From Pseudomonadota bacterium (lineage in GTDB: Bacteria; Pseudomonadota; Gammaproteobacteria; JAKAQQ01), in assembly GCA_021810635.1 (NCBI GenBank), contig JAJZIH010000015.1:1-43574 (forward strand): 43,574 nucleotides of DNA, read 5' to 3'. A program made the translations under genes and the position numbers. Of this stretch, positions 25,332-32,922 are shown in pieces. Under the pieces are notes generated by a model that saw only the letters and a program-made list of their open reading frames with translations, was not told the DNA's origin and made no database searches. The first letter of the stretch is position 1. Each line of letters starts with the position of its first letter.

Positions 25332-26057
25332 ATGCATATGTGGGGTTCTCAACCACCTCGGTATTTGCTGGATTTTGGAGAAAGGTGTGGTCGCGGCGTC
25401 GGGAAACTGATACTGCCTTGCTTGGTTCTAATTGTGGCTGCACCCCTGGCTTGGGCCGGATCCCCGCCTCCCAATGTTCCGAATCCTCAGGATCGAGTGG
25501 CACCCCGGATGCATACGGTGCATCCCATCTGGCGGACCACCAAGCTCGGTCGTATCCTGGTCATCGGGCACCGGATCCGCATCCCAAAGCCCGTTGTCTT
25601 CGAGATCATCAAGGCGGCCTTGAACCGCACCTGGTCCACCTCTCCTAAGGCCCGCAACCAGATCGTCTGCCAGTTCCACTATCCTTTGGGTTCCCATCTC
25701 AAGGACCAGGCGGTGCTCTTCTGCCAGACCAACAGTGAACACTTCCAGTTTCGGGAAAGACATTGGTTTATGGATATCAGCGGACGTGATGGAGGTGCGG
25801 TCCCACCCACGATTCGGGGTCCTCTGGAGTTTCAGGAGTTCCAGACCGACCAGATGCATCTCGTGGATCCGAACCGTCTGCGGCGGCTATTAGCCAAGCT
25901 GCCGGCGGCGAATGGGCGTTATGAGTTCGAGGTCACGAAGCACGGTCATCCGGAATCGGAGTGGTTCATGAACCGGGGGCGTCTGGTCAAAGTGGTTTAC
26001 TTCAAGAAGGAGCCGGCCAAAGCAGGTGGTACGCTCCGGCCGGGACCGGGCCAGTAA
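25332..26057 (+). CDS. Exported protein of unknown function
   Basis: 241 aa. The ATG at 25332 has GGAGGG nine nt upstream; an ATG two codons later is equally possible. A basic stretch is followed by a hydrophobic core (about 26-40) ending in APLAWAG, consistent with signal peptidase cleavage near residue 42. The mature protein contains QIVCQFHYPLGSHLKD and AVLFCQTNSEHFQFR, a Cys-...-PxGSH-...-Cys arrangement likely to form a disulfide. I do not recognise a named family. It stands alone with the Cys-rich peptide gene between IS relics, which suggests acquired DNA. Confidence 0.68.
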   Translation: MHMWGSQPPRYLLDFGERCGRGVGKLILPCLVLIVAAPLAWAGSPPPNVPNPQDRVAPRMHTVHPIWRTTKLGRILVIGHRIRIPKPVVFEIIKAALNRTWSTSPKARNQIVCQFHYPLGSHLKDQAVLFCQTNSEHFQFRERHWFMDISGRDGGAVPPTIRGPLEFQEFQTDQMHLVDPNRLRRLLAKLPAANGRYEFEVTKHGHPESEWFMNRGRLVKVVYFKKEPAKAGGTLRPGPGQ

Positions 26058-26091
26058 GATCGGACAGGGTGGCACTTCAATGTCTGCCGGG

Positions 26092-26116
26092 TTGACTGGG
26101 GGGGGTGGGGTACATT
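26092..26116 (+). repeat. Second copy of the G-tract motif
   Basis: TTGACT, eight G, T, GGGG, TACATT. It matches the G-tract candidate promoter at 24934-24964 in the same orientation, but the six-nt AATTCA is absent, leaving only 13 nt between the hexamers. The two copies bracket the 1.1-kb island with the two exported-protein genes. As a promoter this copy would be poor. Confidence 0.5.
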
Positions 26117-26249
26117 TTCCCAAAAAGATTATCGATCGGATTCGCTGACCCTCAAAGGCATAGAACGGTTGAGCGGAGCAGCAGGAGCGGTTCCGGGAGT
26201 GTTTTCCATTTTGTAGACTGGACCTCCCGAGTTCACCACTTCAGGCGCG

Positions 26250-26696
26250 TACTCGATAATGGTGTCGACACGGCTTCCGCACGGTTCGTGATTCCCTTGG
26301 GAGAGACAGCCCTTCGGGAGCGTGGTTGGTCACCCGACCAAGTGTCTGGGAGGTTGCGGATGGAAAACCCGGAAGACCACCGATAGACCCTGACCTCCGA
26401 TCAGGAGCGAGAAATGGCAAGGCATCAGGAGCTCGAACAGCGGACCGGGATACTGGTCTACTCTGCAAGAATCCGCACAGACCCTGGCAGCGCCCGGCCA
26501 ATGAGAACACCAACGGCCTCCTGCGGCCGTCTTTCTCCACAGGGACGGACCTGTCGGAATACTCTCAATGGTTCTTGACCCAAGTGCCGAAGAACTCAAT
26601 CATCGACCCAGGAAATCCTTGGGATTTCGCACGCCAGCCGAAGTCATGGCACGGAAAAACAGAGAGATAAACGGTGGTGTTGCATGTCAAATTTGA
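26250..26696 (+). pseudogene. Decayed IS30-family transposase (3' part)
   Basis: Pieces of an IS30 DDE transposase appear in order but in three frames: ALRERGWSPDQVSGRLRMENP, then after an in-frame TAG TLTSDQEREMARHQELEQRTG (second catalytic Asp), then in a new frame PHRPWQRPANENTNGLLRP (catalytic Glu in NENTN), then in a third frame AEELNHRPRKSLGFRTPAEV. The helix-turn-helix and the region of the first catalytic Asp are missing. At least two frameshifts, one stop and an internal deletion make it inactive. The last frame ends in the right-hand inverted repeat. Confidence 0.8.
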
Positions 26697-26703
26697 AACC
26701 GCC
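26676..26703. repeat. IS30 right terminal inverted repeat (IRR)
   Basis: The sequence GTGTTGCATGTCAAATTTGA (26677-26696) followed by AACCGCC has the look of an IS30-family end. Its palindromic CAAATTTG gives CAA-ATT-TGA on both strands: it closes the last frame of the transposase on the plus strand and the SAM hydrolase gene on the minus strand, both as Gln-Ile-stop. It aligns with the repeat at 41364-41390 at 19 of 27 positions. Confidence 0.7.
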
Positions 26704-27493
26704 CCCCGTCCGTGGCTCCCTCGGAGCCCGAAGCCGTCTCTCCATCCGGAACCCGCCAGTCAACCGATTGCCCGACGCTGAGATCCAGAACCCGCGCTGC
26801 CGAATCGCGGTTACACGCAATTTCCACGAGCCCGATGGAGTTGACGTACCAAAATGCGTGGCCGGCCGGAACCGATCCGAAGACGGGGGCAAAACGCAGT
26901 TCCCGGCTGCCGCAATGGAGTCTCCAGCCAGTGCCGACACCGGAGCCCCGATAGCCGGTCGTGGCGTTACCAAAACGATCGATGTGGATGATCTCGCCGC
27001 TGTCCTCCGGCCAGTCGCTGCCGATGAGCGGAGCCGGGTGGGGCCGAAGCCGGGTTTCCGCGCGGGGCTCGCCGGCCTCCTGGGCCAGCCGGATCGCCCA
27101 GGGTAGGAACAGGTCGCGTCCATGAAAACTCGGCGACAGCGTGTGGGAGACCGGGTTCGGGATCTCATGGACCTGGACCGGTGCACGGTGCAAAATCCGG
27201 CCGAAGAGTCCATTGTCGGGTCCGACAAAGCTCCAGTGGCCCTGATGGACGAGAATCGGGGTCCGGTCGGTACCGACACCCGGATCGACGACCCCCACGA
27301 GGACACCCGACTCGGGCAGGTAGGGAAACAGGGCTGCGAGCAGATACGCCGCAGCGCGAGGTGCGCAGGGTGTGAGCTCATGGCAGAGGTCCACCCAAGC
27401 CACGGCCGGATGCGCGGCGGTGAGTAGCGCATGGAGCTGCCCGACATAATGACTGCCAATCCCGAAGTCGGTAAAGAGAAAAATGGGGCGCAT
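26687..27493 (-). CDS. SAM hydrolase (DUF62 / SAM hydroxide adenosyltransferase)
   Basis: 268 aa. Family landmarks are FLFTDFGIGSHYVGQL at the N-terminus, VGVVDPGVGT, FVGPDNGL, FHGRDLFLPWA and IHIDRFGNATTG. Members hydrolyse S-adenosylmethionine to adenosine and methionine or are halogenase relatives; hydrolysis is the likely activity. The open frame extends far upstream through yceI, but the ATG at 27493, 23 nt after the yceI stop, gives the canonical start. The last four codons and stop lie inside an IS30 inverted repeat, so the native C-terminus has been replaced; the conserved domain appears complete. Confidence 0.85.
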   Translation of the reverse strand: MRPIFLFTDFGIGSHYVGQLHALLTAAHPAVAWVDLCHELTPCAPRAAAYLLAALFPYLPESGVLVGVVDPGVGTDRTPILVHQGHWSFVGPDNGLFGRILHRAPVQVHEIPNPVSHTLSPSFHGRDLFLPWAIRLAQEAGEPRAETRLRPHPAPLIGSDWPEDSGEIIHIDRFGNATTGYRGSGVGTGWRLHCGSRELRFAPVFGSVPAGHAFWYVNSIGLVEIACNRDSAARVLDLSVGQSVDWRVPDGETASGSEGATDGGRFQI

Positions 27494-27516
27494 GTCCGGG
27501 GAGATGGCCTGAATCC

Positions 27517-28095
27517 TTACGGCCCTGGAACGAACCCGACCCGGAAGTGGATGACGACCCGGCTCCCGACCATCGAACTCTTCTGCCAAACCCCGTTTCC
27601 GATGCCAAAAACCTGACGGCGCACTTGCCCGGTCCCGGTCATGAGCAGGAAACCCGGCCTCGGACTTGTCAGGTGAAACCGGACAGAGACCTCGTGGCGT
27701 ACGCCCTTGAGAACGAGAACGCCCGCCGCATGGTACTGGCCGGGACCCAGTGGCTGGATCTCGTGACTCGAGAAGACTGCCTGGGGAAAGGCCTTGACAT
27801 CGAACCAGACCGCACTCCGGGCGGGACGTTCCAAAAGAGGGCTCCGGAAACGGAGGGACGCCGTCCGGATCACCACCTTCAGGGCCTGGGGTTGATCCGA
27901 CGAAGTGGTTTCGAGGAGACAACGAAAGACCGGGAACCGGCCATTGATGGCGCTGGATTCCCAGTGGGCGAGAAAGCCCAGCCGCGCCGGGGCGGGAGCG
28001 TTGTGCCACCAAAGCGCTGCCTGCACCGGACCCGGAAGGAATGTCCACCCGGCCGCCACCCACACCGCAACGAGGCGGATCCGGCAACTCTTCAC
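27517..28095 (-). CDS. YceI-family periplasmic protein
   Basis: 192 aa from a GTG whose overlap with the cytochrome b561 stop reads GTGA. Signal peptide: residues 1-8 basic, hydrophobic core to about 25, cleavage after VQA. The lipocalin-like YceI fold is seen in LGFLAHWESSAINGRFPVF, VWFDVKAFPQAVFSSHEIQP and VLVLKGVRHEVSVRFHL. Family members bind isoprenoids such as polyprenyl or ubiquinone-like lipids in the periplasm. The pairing with a cytochrome b561 gene is common. The open frame continues upstream into b561 but those residues are antisense-free overlap, not a real start. Confidence 0.83.
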   Translation of the reverse strand: MKSCRIRLVAVWVAAGWTFLPGPVQAALWWHNAPAPARLGFLAHWESSAINGRFPVFRCLLETTSSDQPQALKVVIRTASLRFRSPLLERPARSAVWFDVKAFPQAVFSSHEIQPLGPGQYHAAGVLVLKGVRHEVSVRFHLTSPRPGFLLMTGTGQVRRQVFGIGNGVWQKSSMVGSRVVIHFRVGFVPGP

Positions 28096-28658
28096 GGCGT
28101 TTCCCGGGGGAGCCGGAAGCCGGGCAGCATCCGCTTCAGGGTGGGGTCCCGGCTGATCAGCTGGTGCCACAGTGCAGCCAGGATGTGGATGGACAGCAAA
28201 ACCACGAGGCTCCATCCGAGAAACACATGGAGCCCGACCAGCAGACGGGCCTGGGCACGGTTGGGTGGGATCAGGGCCGGCCAGCGGAACCATCCAAAAA
28301 AGCGGAATGGTATCCCGGTGGCCGAGTTGAAAAGCCAGCCCGAAAGCGTCAGGAGAATCAGGACGACGTAGAGCAGACCGTGGACCGATTCCGCGCACCG
28401 TCTTCGCCAGTCGGGGACGGATCGCAGAAAGCGCGGGGGAGGATCGTAAAAGCGCCAGGCCAAGCGCAACAGCACGAGAAGGAGGATGATGAAGCCCAGA
28501 GACTTGTGCCAGATGAAGAGGTCGAGTTTGGTCGGCGTGAGCGGCCAGGCGACGGCCATCCAGCCCAGCGCCAGTTGTGCGAAGATCAGCCCCGCCACCG
28601 ACCAGTGGAAGATCTTGGCCACTCCACCCCAGTTGTCCGGATCATTATGTAGCGGCAC
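28092..28658 (-). CDS. Cytochrome b561 (di-heme, membrane-bound)
   Basis: 188 aa, four transmembrane helices. Candidate heme-ligating histidines are seen in AKIFHWSVAGL, FIWHKSLGF, ESVHGLLY and GLHVFLGWSLVVLLSIHILAALWHQ, the bacterial b561 pattern. It probably moves electrons between quinones and a periplasmic partner. Translationally coupled to the YceI gene. It lies 20 nt after the lptG stop and on the same strand, so the whole leftward group lptF-lptG-b561-yceI-SAM hydrolase may be one transcript. Confidence 0.87.
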   Translation of the reverse strand: MPLHNDPDNWGGVAKIFHWSVAGLIFAQLALGWMAVAWPLTPTKLDLFIWHKSLGFIILLLVLLRLAWRFYDPPPRFLRSVPDWRRRCAESVHGLLYVVLILLTLSGWLFNSATGIPFRFFGWFRWPALIPPNRAQARLLVGLHVFLGWSLVVLLSIHILAALWHQLISRDPTLKRMLPGFRLPRETP

Positions 28659-28678
28659 GGTGAAAGAGGGTCAGCCGG

Positions 28679-29743
28679 TTAGGCGGTACGAAAGATTAGC
28701 ATAGCCGTCAGCCCGCTGAACAGGGCCAGCGGTCCGAACGCCACCACAAACGGCAGCCAGTGAAAGGTATCCCCCATGCTGACCGTCACGTTGTCGAGAA
28801 AGTAGTAGAGCAGCCCCGTTCCCACCCCGATGAAGAGGCGATAACTGCCCCCCTGGCTTCGGCCGCTGCCGAACAGAAAGGGCAGCGAAAAGCAGATCAT
28901 CACGGGGATGGAAAGGAAATCGGCAATCTTCTTCCAGAACGCGATTTCATAGTGCTCGGCCCTGAGGTGGTTGTGGTGAAGGTAGCGGATATAGCGCCAG
29001 AGCCCCAGGCTCGACAGGTTGCCCGGATTGACGATTAACACCTTGAAGAGATCCGGACTCAGGAGTTTGGGCCACTTCGACCGGGAAATATGGCGGACGG
29101 TCAGGTGGTGGCCCGTGAAAACCGTTTCGTTGAGATCTTCAAGGATCCACTGGTGGTGGCGGTACAAAGCCTTGCGCGCATAACCGATCGCCGCCAGCCG
29201 ATGGTGGATGGACAGCTGGAAGAGATGGATGCCCTCAAACTGATGATGGCGCCCCAGCCGGGCCACGTTGACCACAAGCCGGCCGTCGCGGGCCCATAGC
29301 CCGAAAGGGCCCAGCAGGGCCGCCTGGTGGTAGAGGGCGAGTGCCCGCTCGCTTTCGGCATAGCGTTTGGTGGGCGGGGCGATGTATTCCGCCAGGATCA
29401 CGAAAACCACCATCAGAACCAGTGCAGCCAGCATGAGCGAGCGGGCCAGGCGGATGAGGGAAGCACCCGTGACGCGGAAGACCATGAGTTCGTTGGCATG
29501 CGCCAGGGTCCCCAGGGCCATCAGGGAGCCGATCAGGGCACCGGCCGGAAAAATGTCACTGATCCATTCCGGAAGAGTCGAGGCGGTATAGAGCAGCGCG
29601 GTCCCGATCGTGTAGTTCTGGATGCCGATGTTGTGCAACTGGCTCACGAAGGTCAGGAAACCGGAAACGACGGCCAGGATGACAATGGCCAGAAAGGTTC
29701 CGGTGATGGTGGTTCGGGCTAGGTAGCGATCGAGGAGACTCAC
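28679..29743 (-). CDS. lptG: LPS export permease LptG
   Basis: 354 aa. LptG and LptF form the membrane part of the LptB2FGC transporter that pulls LPS from the inner membrane. N-terminal helices (LLDRYLARTTITGTFLAIVIL, then PAGALIGSLMALGTLAHANELMVFRVTGAS with the coupling-helix E), a central periplasmic beta-jellyroll and three C-terminal helices are visible. The GTG start overlaps the lptF stop (GTGA); the longer open frame reaching 30067 is antisense-free read-through of lptF and not used. Confidence 0.9.
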   Translation of the reverse strand: MSLLDRYLARTTITGTFLAIVILAVVSGFLTFVSQLHNIGIQNYTIGTALLYTASTLPEWISDIFPAGALIGSLMALGTLAHANELMVFRVTGASLIRLARSLMLAALVLMVVFVILAEYIAPPTKRYAESERALALYHQAALLGPFGLWARDGRLVVNVARLGRHHQFEGIHLFQLSIHHRLAAIGYARKALYRHHQWILEDLNETVFTGHHLTVRHISRSKWPKLLSPDLFKVLIVNPGNLSSLGLWRYIRYLHHNHLRAEHYEIAFWKKIADFLSIPVMICFSLPFLFGSGRSQGGSYRLFIGVGTGLLYYFLDNVTVSMGDTFHWLPFVVAFGPLALFSGLTAMLIFRTA

Positions 29744-30837
29744 CGGGGCCTCCTCCAGGCTGACCACAGCCGGACCTCGTACAGGCGGGCCAAAAGGACG
29801 ATGCCGATCAGGACAAACACGGCATGCACCCACCAGATGCCGATGGACGGCGGGACCATCCGGTGGGCGACCCAGACTTTCCCGATGCCCATCAGGTTCG
29901 AATAAAGGAGGTAGAGAAGGATCCCCATGAAAATCCGGAGTGCACGCCCTTCCCGCGGGGCGGTCCGGGCCAACGGCAGGGCCAGAAAGATCAGGATCAG
30001 CACGCTGATGGGTGCGCTGAACCGCCATTGCAGCTGGGCCAGGTTCCGCGGGGTTGGGTCCGCCCACAGCGAACGGGTCGTCCGCCCGGACTCCGAATAG
30101 CGGGTGGGTTCATGATCCGGGACGAGGTTCAGATTGACCCCGTATTCGCTGAACCGGATGCGGTCGAAACGGGAGGAGTCAAGGTGTCCCTCATAACGGT
30201 AGCCATGCTTGAGAACCAGGATCCGGGTGCCCCCTTGAGGGGATTCCACAAACACGCCGCGACGTGCCGTCACGACATCGACTCGCCCCCTTTTCTGGGA
30301 TTCGATCAGGACGTCGTAAACCTGGCGTCCATGCGGGCTCGTCGCCCCCGCATAGAAGGTTGCACCCGCGCTCGGAATCTGGTGAAACCGTCCGGCCTGA
30401 AACAGATCGTAACGGGTGACCGCCGAGCTCTGGTCCCGCAAGGTCACCGACTGGCGGACGGCCCAGGGGGCAATCCAGAAGGACAGAAGGGCCGTTCCCA
30501 GGGCAAACAGCGCCCCCAGCGTGAAAAAGGACCGGTACATCTGGAGCGGGCTGATTCCGCAGGCGGAGATGGCCGACATTTCGTTGTCGCGGTACAGGCG
30601 CCCCAGCGTGATCAGGACCGACAGGAACACCGATCCGGGCACGAGGACCGCGAGATAACCCAGGACGTTGAGCCCCAGCATCTGGAACACCAGCTGCTTG
30701 GGCAACACTCCGGAGGCCGCCTGGCCGATATAGTTCGAAAACCGGCTGGCGACGAGGATGAAGAGCAGCACCGCGAGCACCAAGAGGGCCGTCGCCAGAG
30801 TTTCCCGGAACAGATAACGGTTAAGAACGCGGGGCAC
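29740..30837 (-). CDS. lptF: LPS export permease LptF
   Basis: 365 aa from a GTG start. YLFRETLATALLVLAVLLFILVASRF and LVPGSVFLSVLITLGRLYRDNEMSAISACGIS are typical LptF N-terminal helices and coupling region. A periplasmic jellyroll follows (GRFHQIPSAGATFYAG, RGVFVESPQGGTRILVL), then three C-terminal helices. It is divergent from pepA across 111 nt, the standard arrangement in beta/gammaproteobacteria. Confidence 0.92.
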   Translation of the reverse strand: MPRVLNRYLFRETLATALLVLAVLLFILVASRFSNYIGQAASGVLPKQLVFQMLGLNVLGYLAVLVPGSVFLSVLITLGRLYRDNEMSAISACGISPLQMYRSFFTLGALFALGTALLSFWIAPWAVRQSVTLRDQSSAVTRYDLFQAGRFHQIPSAGATFYAGATSPHGRQVYDVLIESQKRGRVDVVTARRGVFVESPQGGTRILVLKHGYRYEGHLDSSRFDRIRFSEYGVNLNLVPDHEPTRYSESGRTTRSLWADPTPRNLAQLQWRFSAPISVLILIFLALPLARTAPREGRALRIFMGILLYLLYSNLMGIGKVWVAHRMVPPSIGIWWVHAVFVLIGIVLLARLYEVRLWSAWRRPR

Positions 30838-30948
30838 GACCCGGTCCCGAAGCCAGACGCCCGCGGATGCAGGGCATCCGATCAGGTAGACTATTCATGA
30901 CCGTTGCCGCCGCAACGGACGTTTTTGCTTGCCATGGGAGTTTTGCCA

Positions 30949-32478
30949 ATGCCTCAGCGCAGCGCTTCGGTACAGTTTACGACGATTCGGAAAAATCCGG
31001 AGACCGTTTCAGCCGATACCCTCGTGGTGGGCCTTCATGCGGAGGGGCGCTCTGCCAAAACAGCGGGAGATTGGGACCGGCTCCTGCATCAGCCGCTTAA
31101 GTCCTGGCTCAGGAACCGTGGGTTCGAGGCCCGACCGGGGCAGATGCTGTCCGGATTTGCCCCCCCGGGGGGGCGGGCCCAAGAGGTGCTCGTCGTCGGT
31201 CTCGGCAAACCCGAAAAGCTGACCCGGAGCCGGTTCCGGGGAATCCTGGGTTCGGTCATGGACCGGCTGGTCCGCTCCGGAAGCCGCAGTGTGGTCAATA
31301 CGCTCACGGCTCTCCCCCTCGAGGGACTGCCGGCCGCCTGGAGGATTCGCCAGGCGGTGGAGGCCACCCACTACGCCCGGTATCGGTTTACGGAATGTCG
31401 CGGCGCGGGCGGATCGACTTCCGGGCTCCCTCGCCTCGACAAGGTCCATCTGTGCCTGGGTGCGGATGCGGGTCCGGATGCGGGCATCCGCCAGGCGATC
31501 CGGGATGGGGAGGCCATCGCCCATGGAGTGCGGCTTTGCCGCGACCTTGGGAATCGACCCCCGAACCTGGCTACCCCCCGACATCTCGCGGCGGAGGCCC
31601 GCAAGCTGGCCGCGCAGGATCCCCGTTTCCGGCTTCGAGTACTCACGGAAAAGGAAATGAAAACACTCGGGATGAATGCCCTTCTGGCCGTGGCCCAAGG
31701 CAGTTCGGAACCCCCCCGGCTCATCGTGCTCGAATACCTTGGCAGCCGCCGCAAGGCGCCGATCGCTCTGGTGGGTAAGGGCATCACGTTCGATTCCGGA
31801 GGCCTCTCCATCAAGCCAGCTGCCGCCATGGACGAGATGAAGTTTGACATGTGCGGAGCCGCATCGGTGCTGGGCACCCTGAAAACGGTCTCCGAGCTCA
31901 ACCTTCCTCTCCATGTGGTCGGGGTCATTGCCGCGGCCGAAAACATGCCGGACGGCAGAGCCATCAAGCCCGGCGGTATCGTCCGCTCGCTCTCCGGACA
32001 GACCATCGAGATTCTAAATACCGACGCTGAAGGCCGTCTCGTCCTTTGTGATGCCCTAACCTACGTCCAGAAAAATTACCGGCCCCGTATCCTGCTGGAC
32101 GCTGCGACCCTGACGGGGGCCTGCGTGGTCGCGCTGGGTCATCATCCGAGCGGTCTCTTCTCGAACCATGACGGACTCGTCCGGGATTTCGAGAAGGCGG
32201 CGCAGGAGGCCGTGGATCCCGTCTGGCGCATGCCGCTTTGGGACGATTACCAGGATGCGCTGGCCAGCAACTTCGCCGATTTTGCAAACATCGGCGGGCG
32301 CGATGCCGGTGCCATCACGGCCGCCTGCTTCCTGTGGCGCTTTGTCGGCCAGGTTCCCTGGATCCACCTGGACATTGCCGGGACCGCCTGGAAGACCGGC
32401 GCCCAGAAAGGCGCCACCGGGCGCCCGGTCCCGCTGTTCACCCAGTACCTCCTGGACCGGGCCCGGGCAGGCGACTGA
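30949..32478 (+). CDS. pepA: Cytosol (leucyl) aminopeptidase PepA
   Basis: 509 aa M17 aminopeptidase that removes N-terminal residues from peptides with two metal ions. The family signature NTDAEGRL is at 357-364. Expected metal ligands K277, D282, D300, D359 and E361 and catalytic K289 and R363 are all present. GGGAG nine nt upstream supports the ATG at 30949; an in-frame ATG at 30904 would add 15 unconserved residues. holC begins at the next base after the stop. Confidence 0.94.
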   Translation: MPQRSASVQFTTIRKNPETVSADTLVVGLHAEGRSAKTAGDWDRLLHQPLKSWLRNRGFEARPGQMLSGFAPPGGRAQEVLVVGLGKPEKLTRSRFRGILGSVMDRLVRSGSRSVVNTLTALPLEGLPAAWRIRQAVEATHYARYRFTECRGAGGSTSGLPRLDKVHLCLGADAGPDAGIRQAIRDGEAIAHGVRLCRDLGNRPPNLATPRHLAAEARKLAAQDPRFRLRVLTEKEMKTLGMNALLAVAQGSSEPPRLIVLEYLGSRRKAPIALVGKGITFDSGGLSIKPAAAMDEMKFDMCGAASVLGTLKTVSELNLPLHVVGVIAAAENMPDGRAIKPGGIVRSLSGQTIEILNTDAEGRLVLCDALTYVQKNYRPRILLDAATLTGACVVALGHHPSGLFSNHDGLVRDFEKAAQEAVDPVWRMPLWDDYQDALASNFADFANIGGRDAGAITAACFLWRFVGQVPWIHLDIAGTAWKTGAQKGATGRPVPLFTQYLLDRARAGD

Positions 32479-32913
32479 ATGCCCCGGGTCGACCGCTACT
32501 ACCTCGAAACCAGCCCGGATTCAGACGCCCGAGACCGCTTCGTCTGCCGGTTGATCGAAAAAGCGGTCCGCCAGGGCTACCGGCTGGTGGTTCGGGTGCG
32601 GGATTTGGCCGAGGCGGAAACGCTCGACCAGCTACTCTGGACATTCCGGGACCGCAGTTTCATTCCTCACGGCCCCGACCCCAACCCGCGGGCCCCGGTC
32701 TGGATCAGCCCAGTGGATGGCCACCCCGAAACCTACCGCCTTCTGATCCAGATCGAACCGGAACTTCTCGATCCGCAATGGGAACGCTATGATCGTATTG
32801 CCGAGATCGTGCCATCGGCGCAGCGCAACGCCCCTGCGGTCCGGAGGCGGGAAGAAGCGTACCGGAACGCGGGATTCGATTTTCACGAACACGATTCAAA
32901 AACGGCAGAATAA
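32479..32913 (+). CDS. holC: DNA polymerase III chi subunit HolC
   Basis: 144 aa. VDRYYLE at the N-terminus, then VCRLIEKAVRQGYRLVVRV, LDQLLWTFRDRSFIPHG, and PVWISPVDGHPETYRLLIQ follow the HolC pattern. Chi links the clamp loader to single-stranded-DNA-binding protein. It starts immediately after the pepA stop with no spacer, the usual pepA-holC-valS order, although here a peptide transporter gene sits between holC and valS. Confidence 0.9.
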   Translation: MPRVDRYYLETSPDSDARDRFVCRLIEKAVRQGYRLVVRVRDLAEAETLDQLLWTFRDRSFIPHGPDPNPRAPVWISPVDGHPETYRLLIQIEPELLDPQWERYDRIAEIVPSAQRNAPAVRRREEAYRNAGFDFHEHDSKTAE

Positions 32914-32922
32914 GCCAATCCC

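Noticed and set aside
24950-26116. G-quadruplex as the main role of the G tracts
   Set aside because: Only two G-blocks are adjacent in each copy, so a stable intramolecular four-block quadruplex is not obvious.
27494-28087. N-terminal extension of the SAM hydrolase frame
   Set aside because: Runs through yceI in another frame, is Pro/Arg/Gly-rich, and the canonical family start is at 27493.
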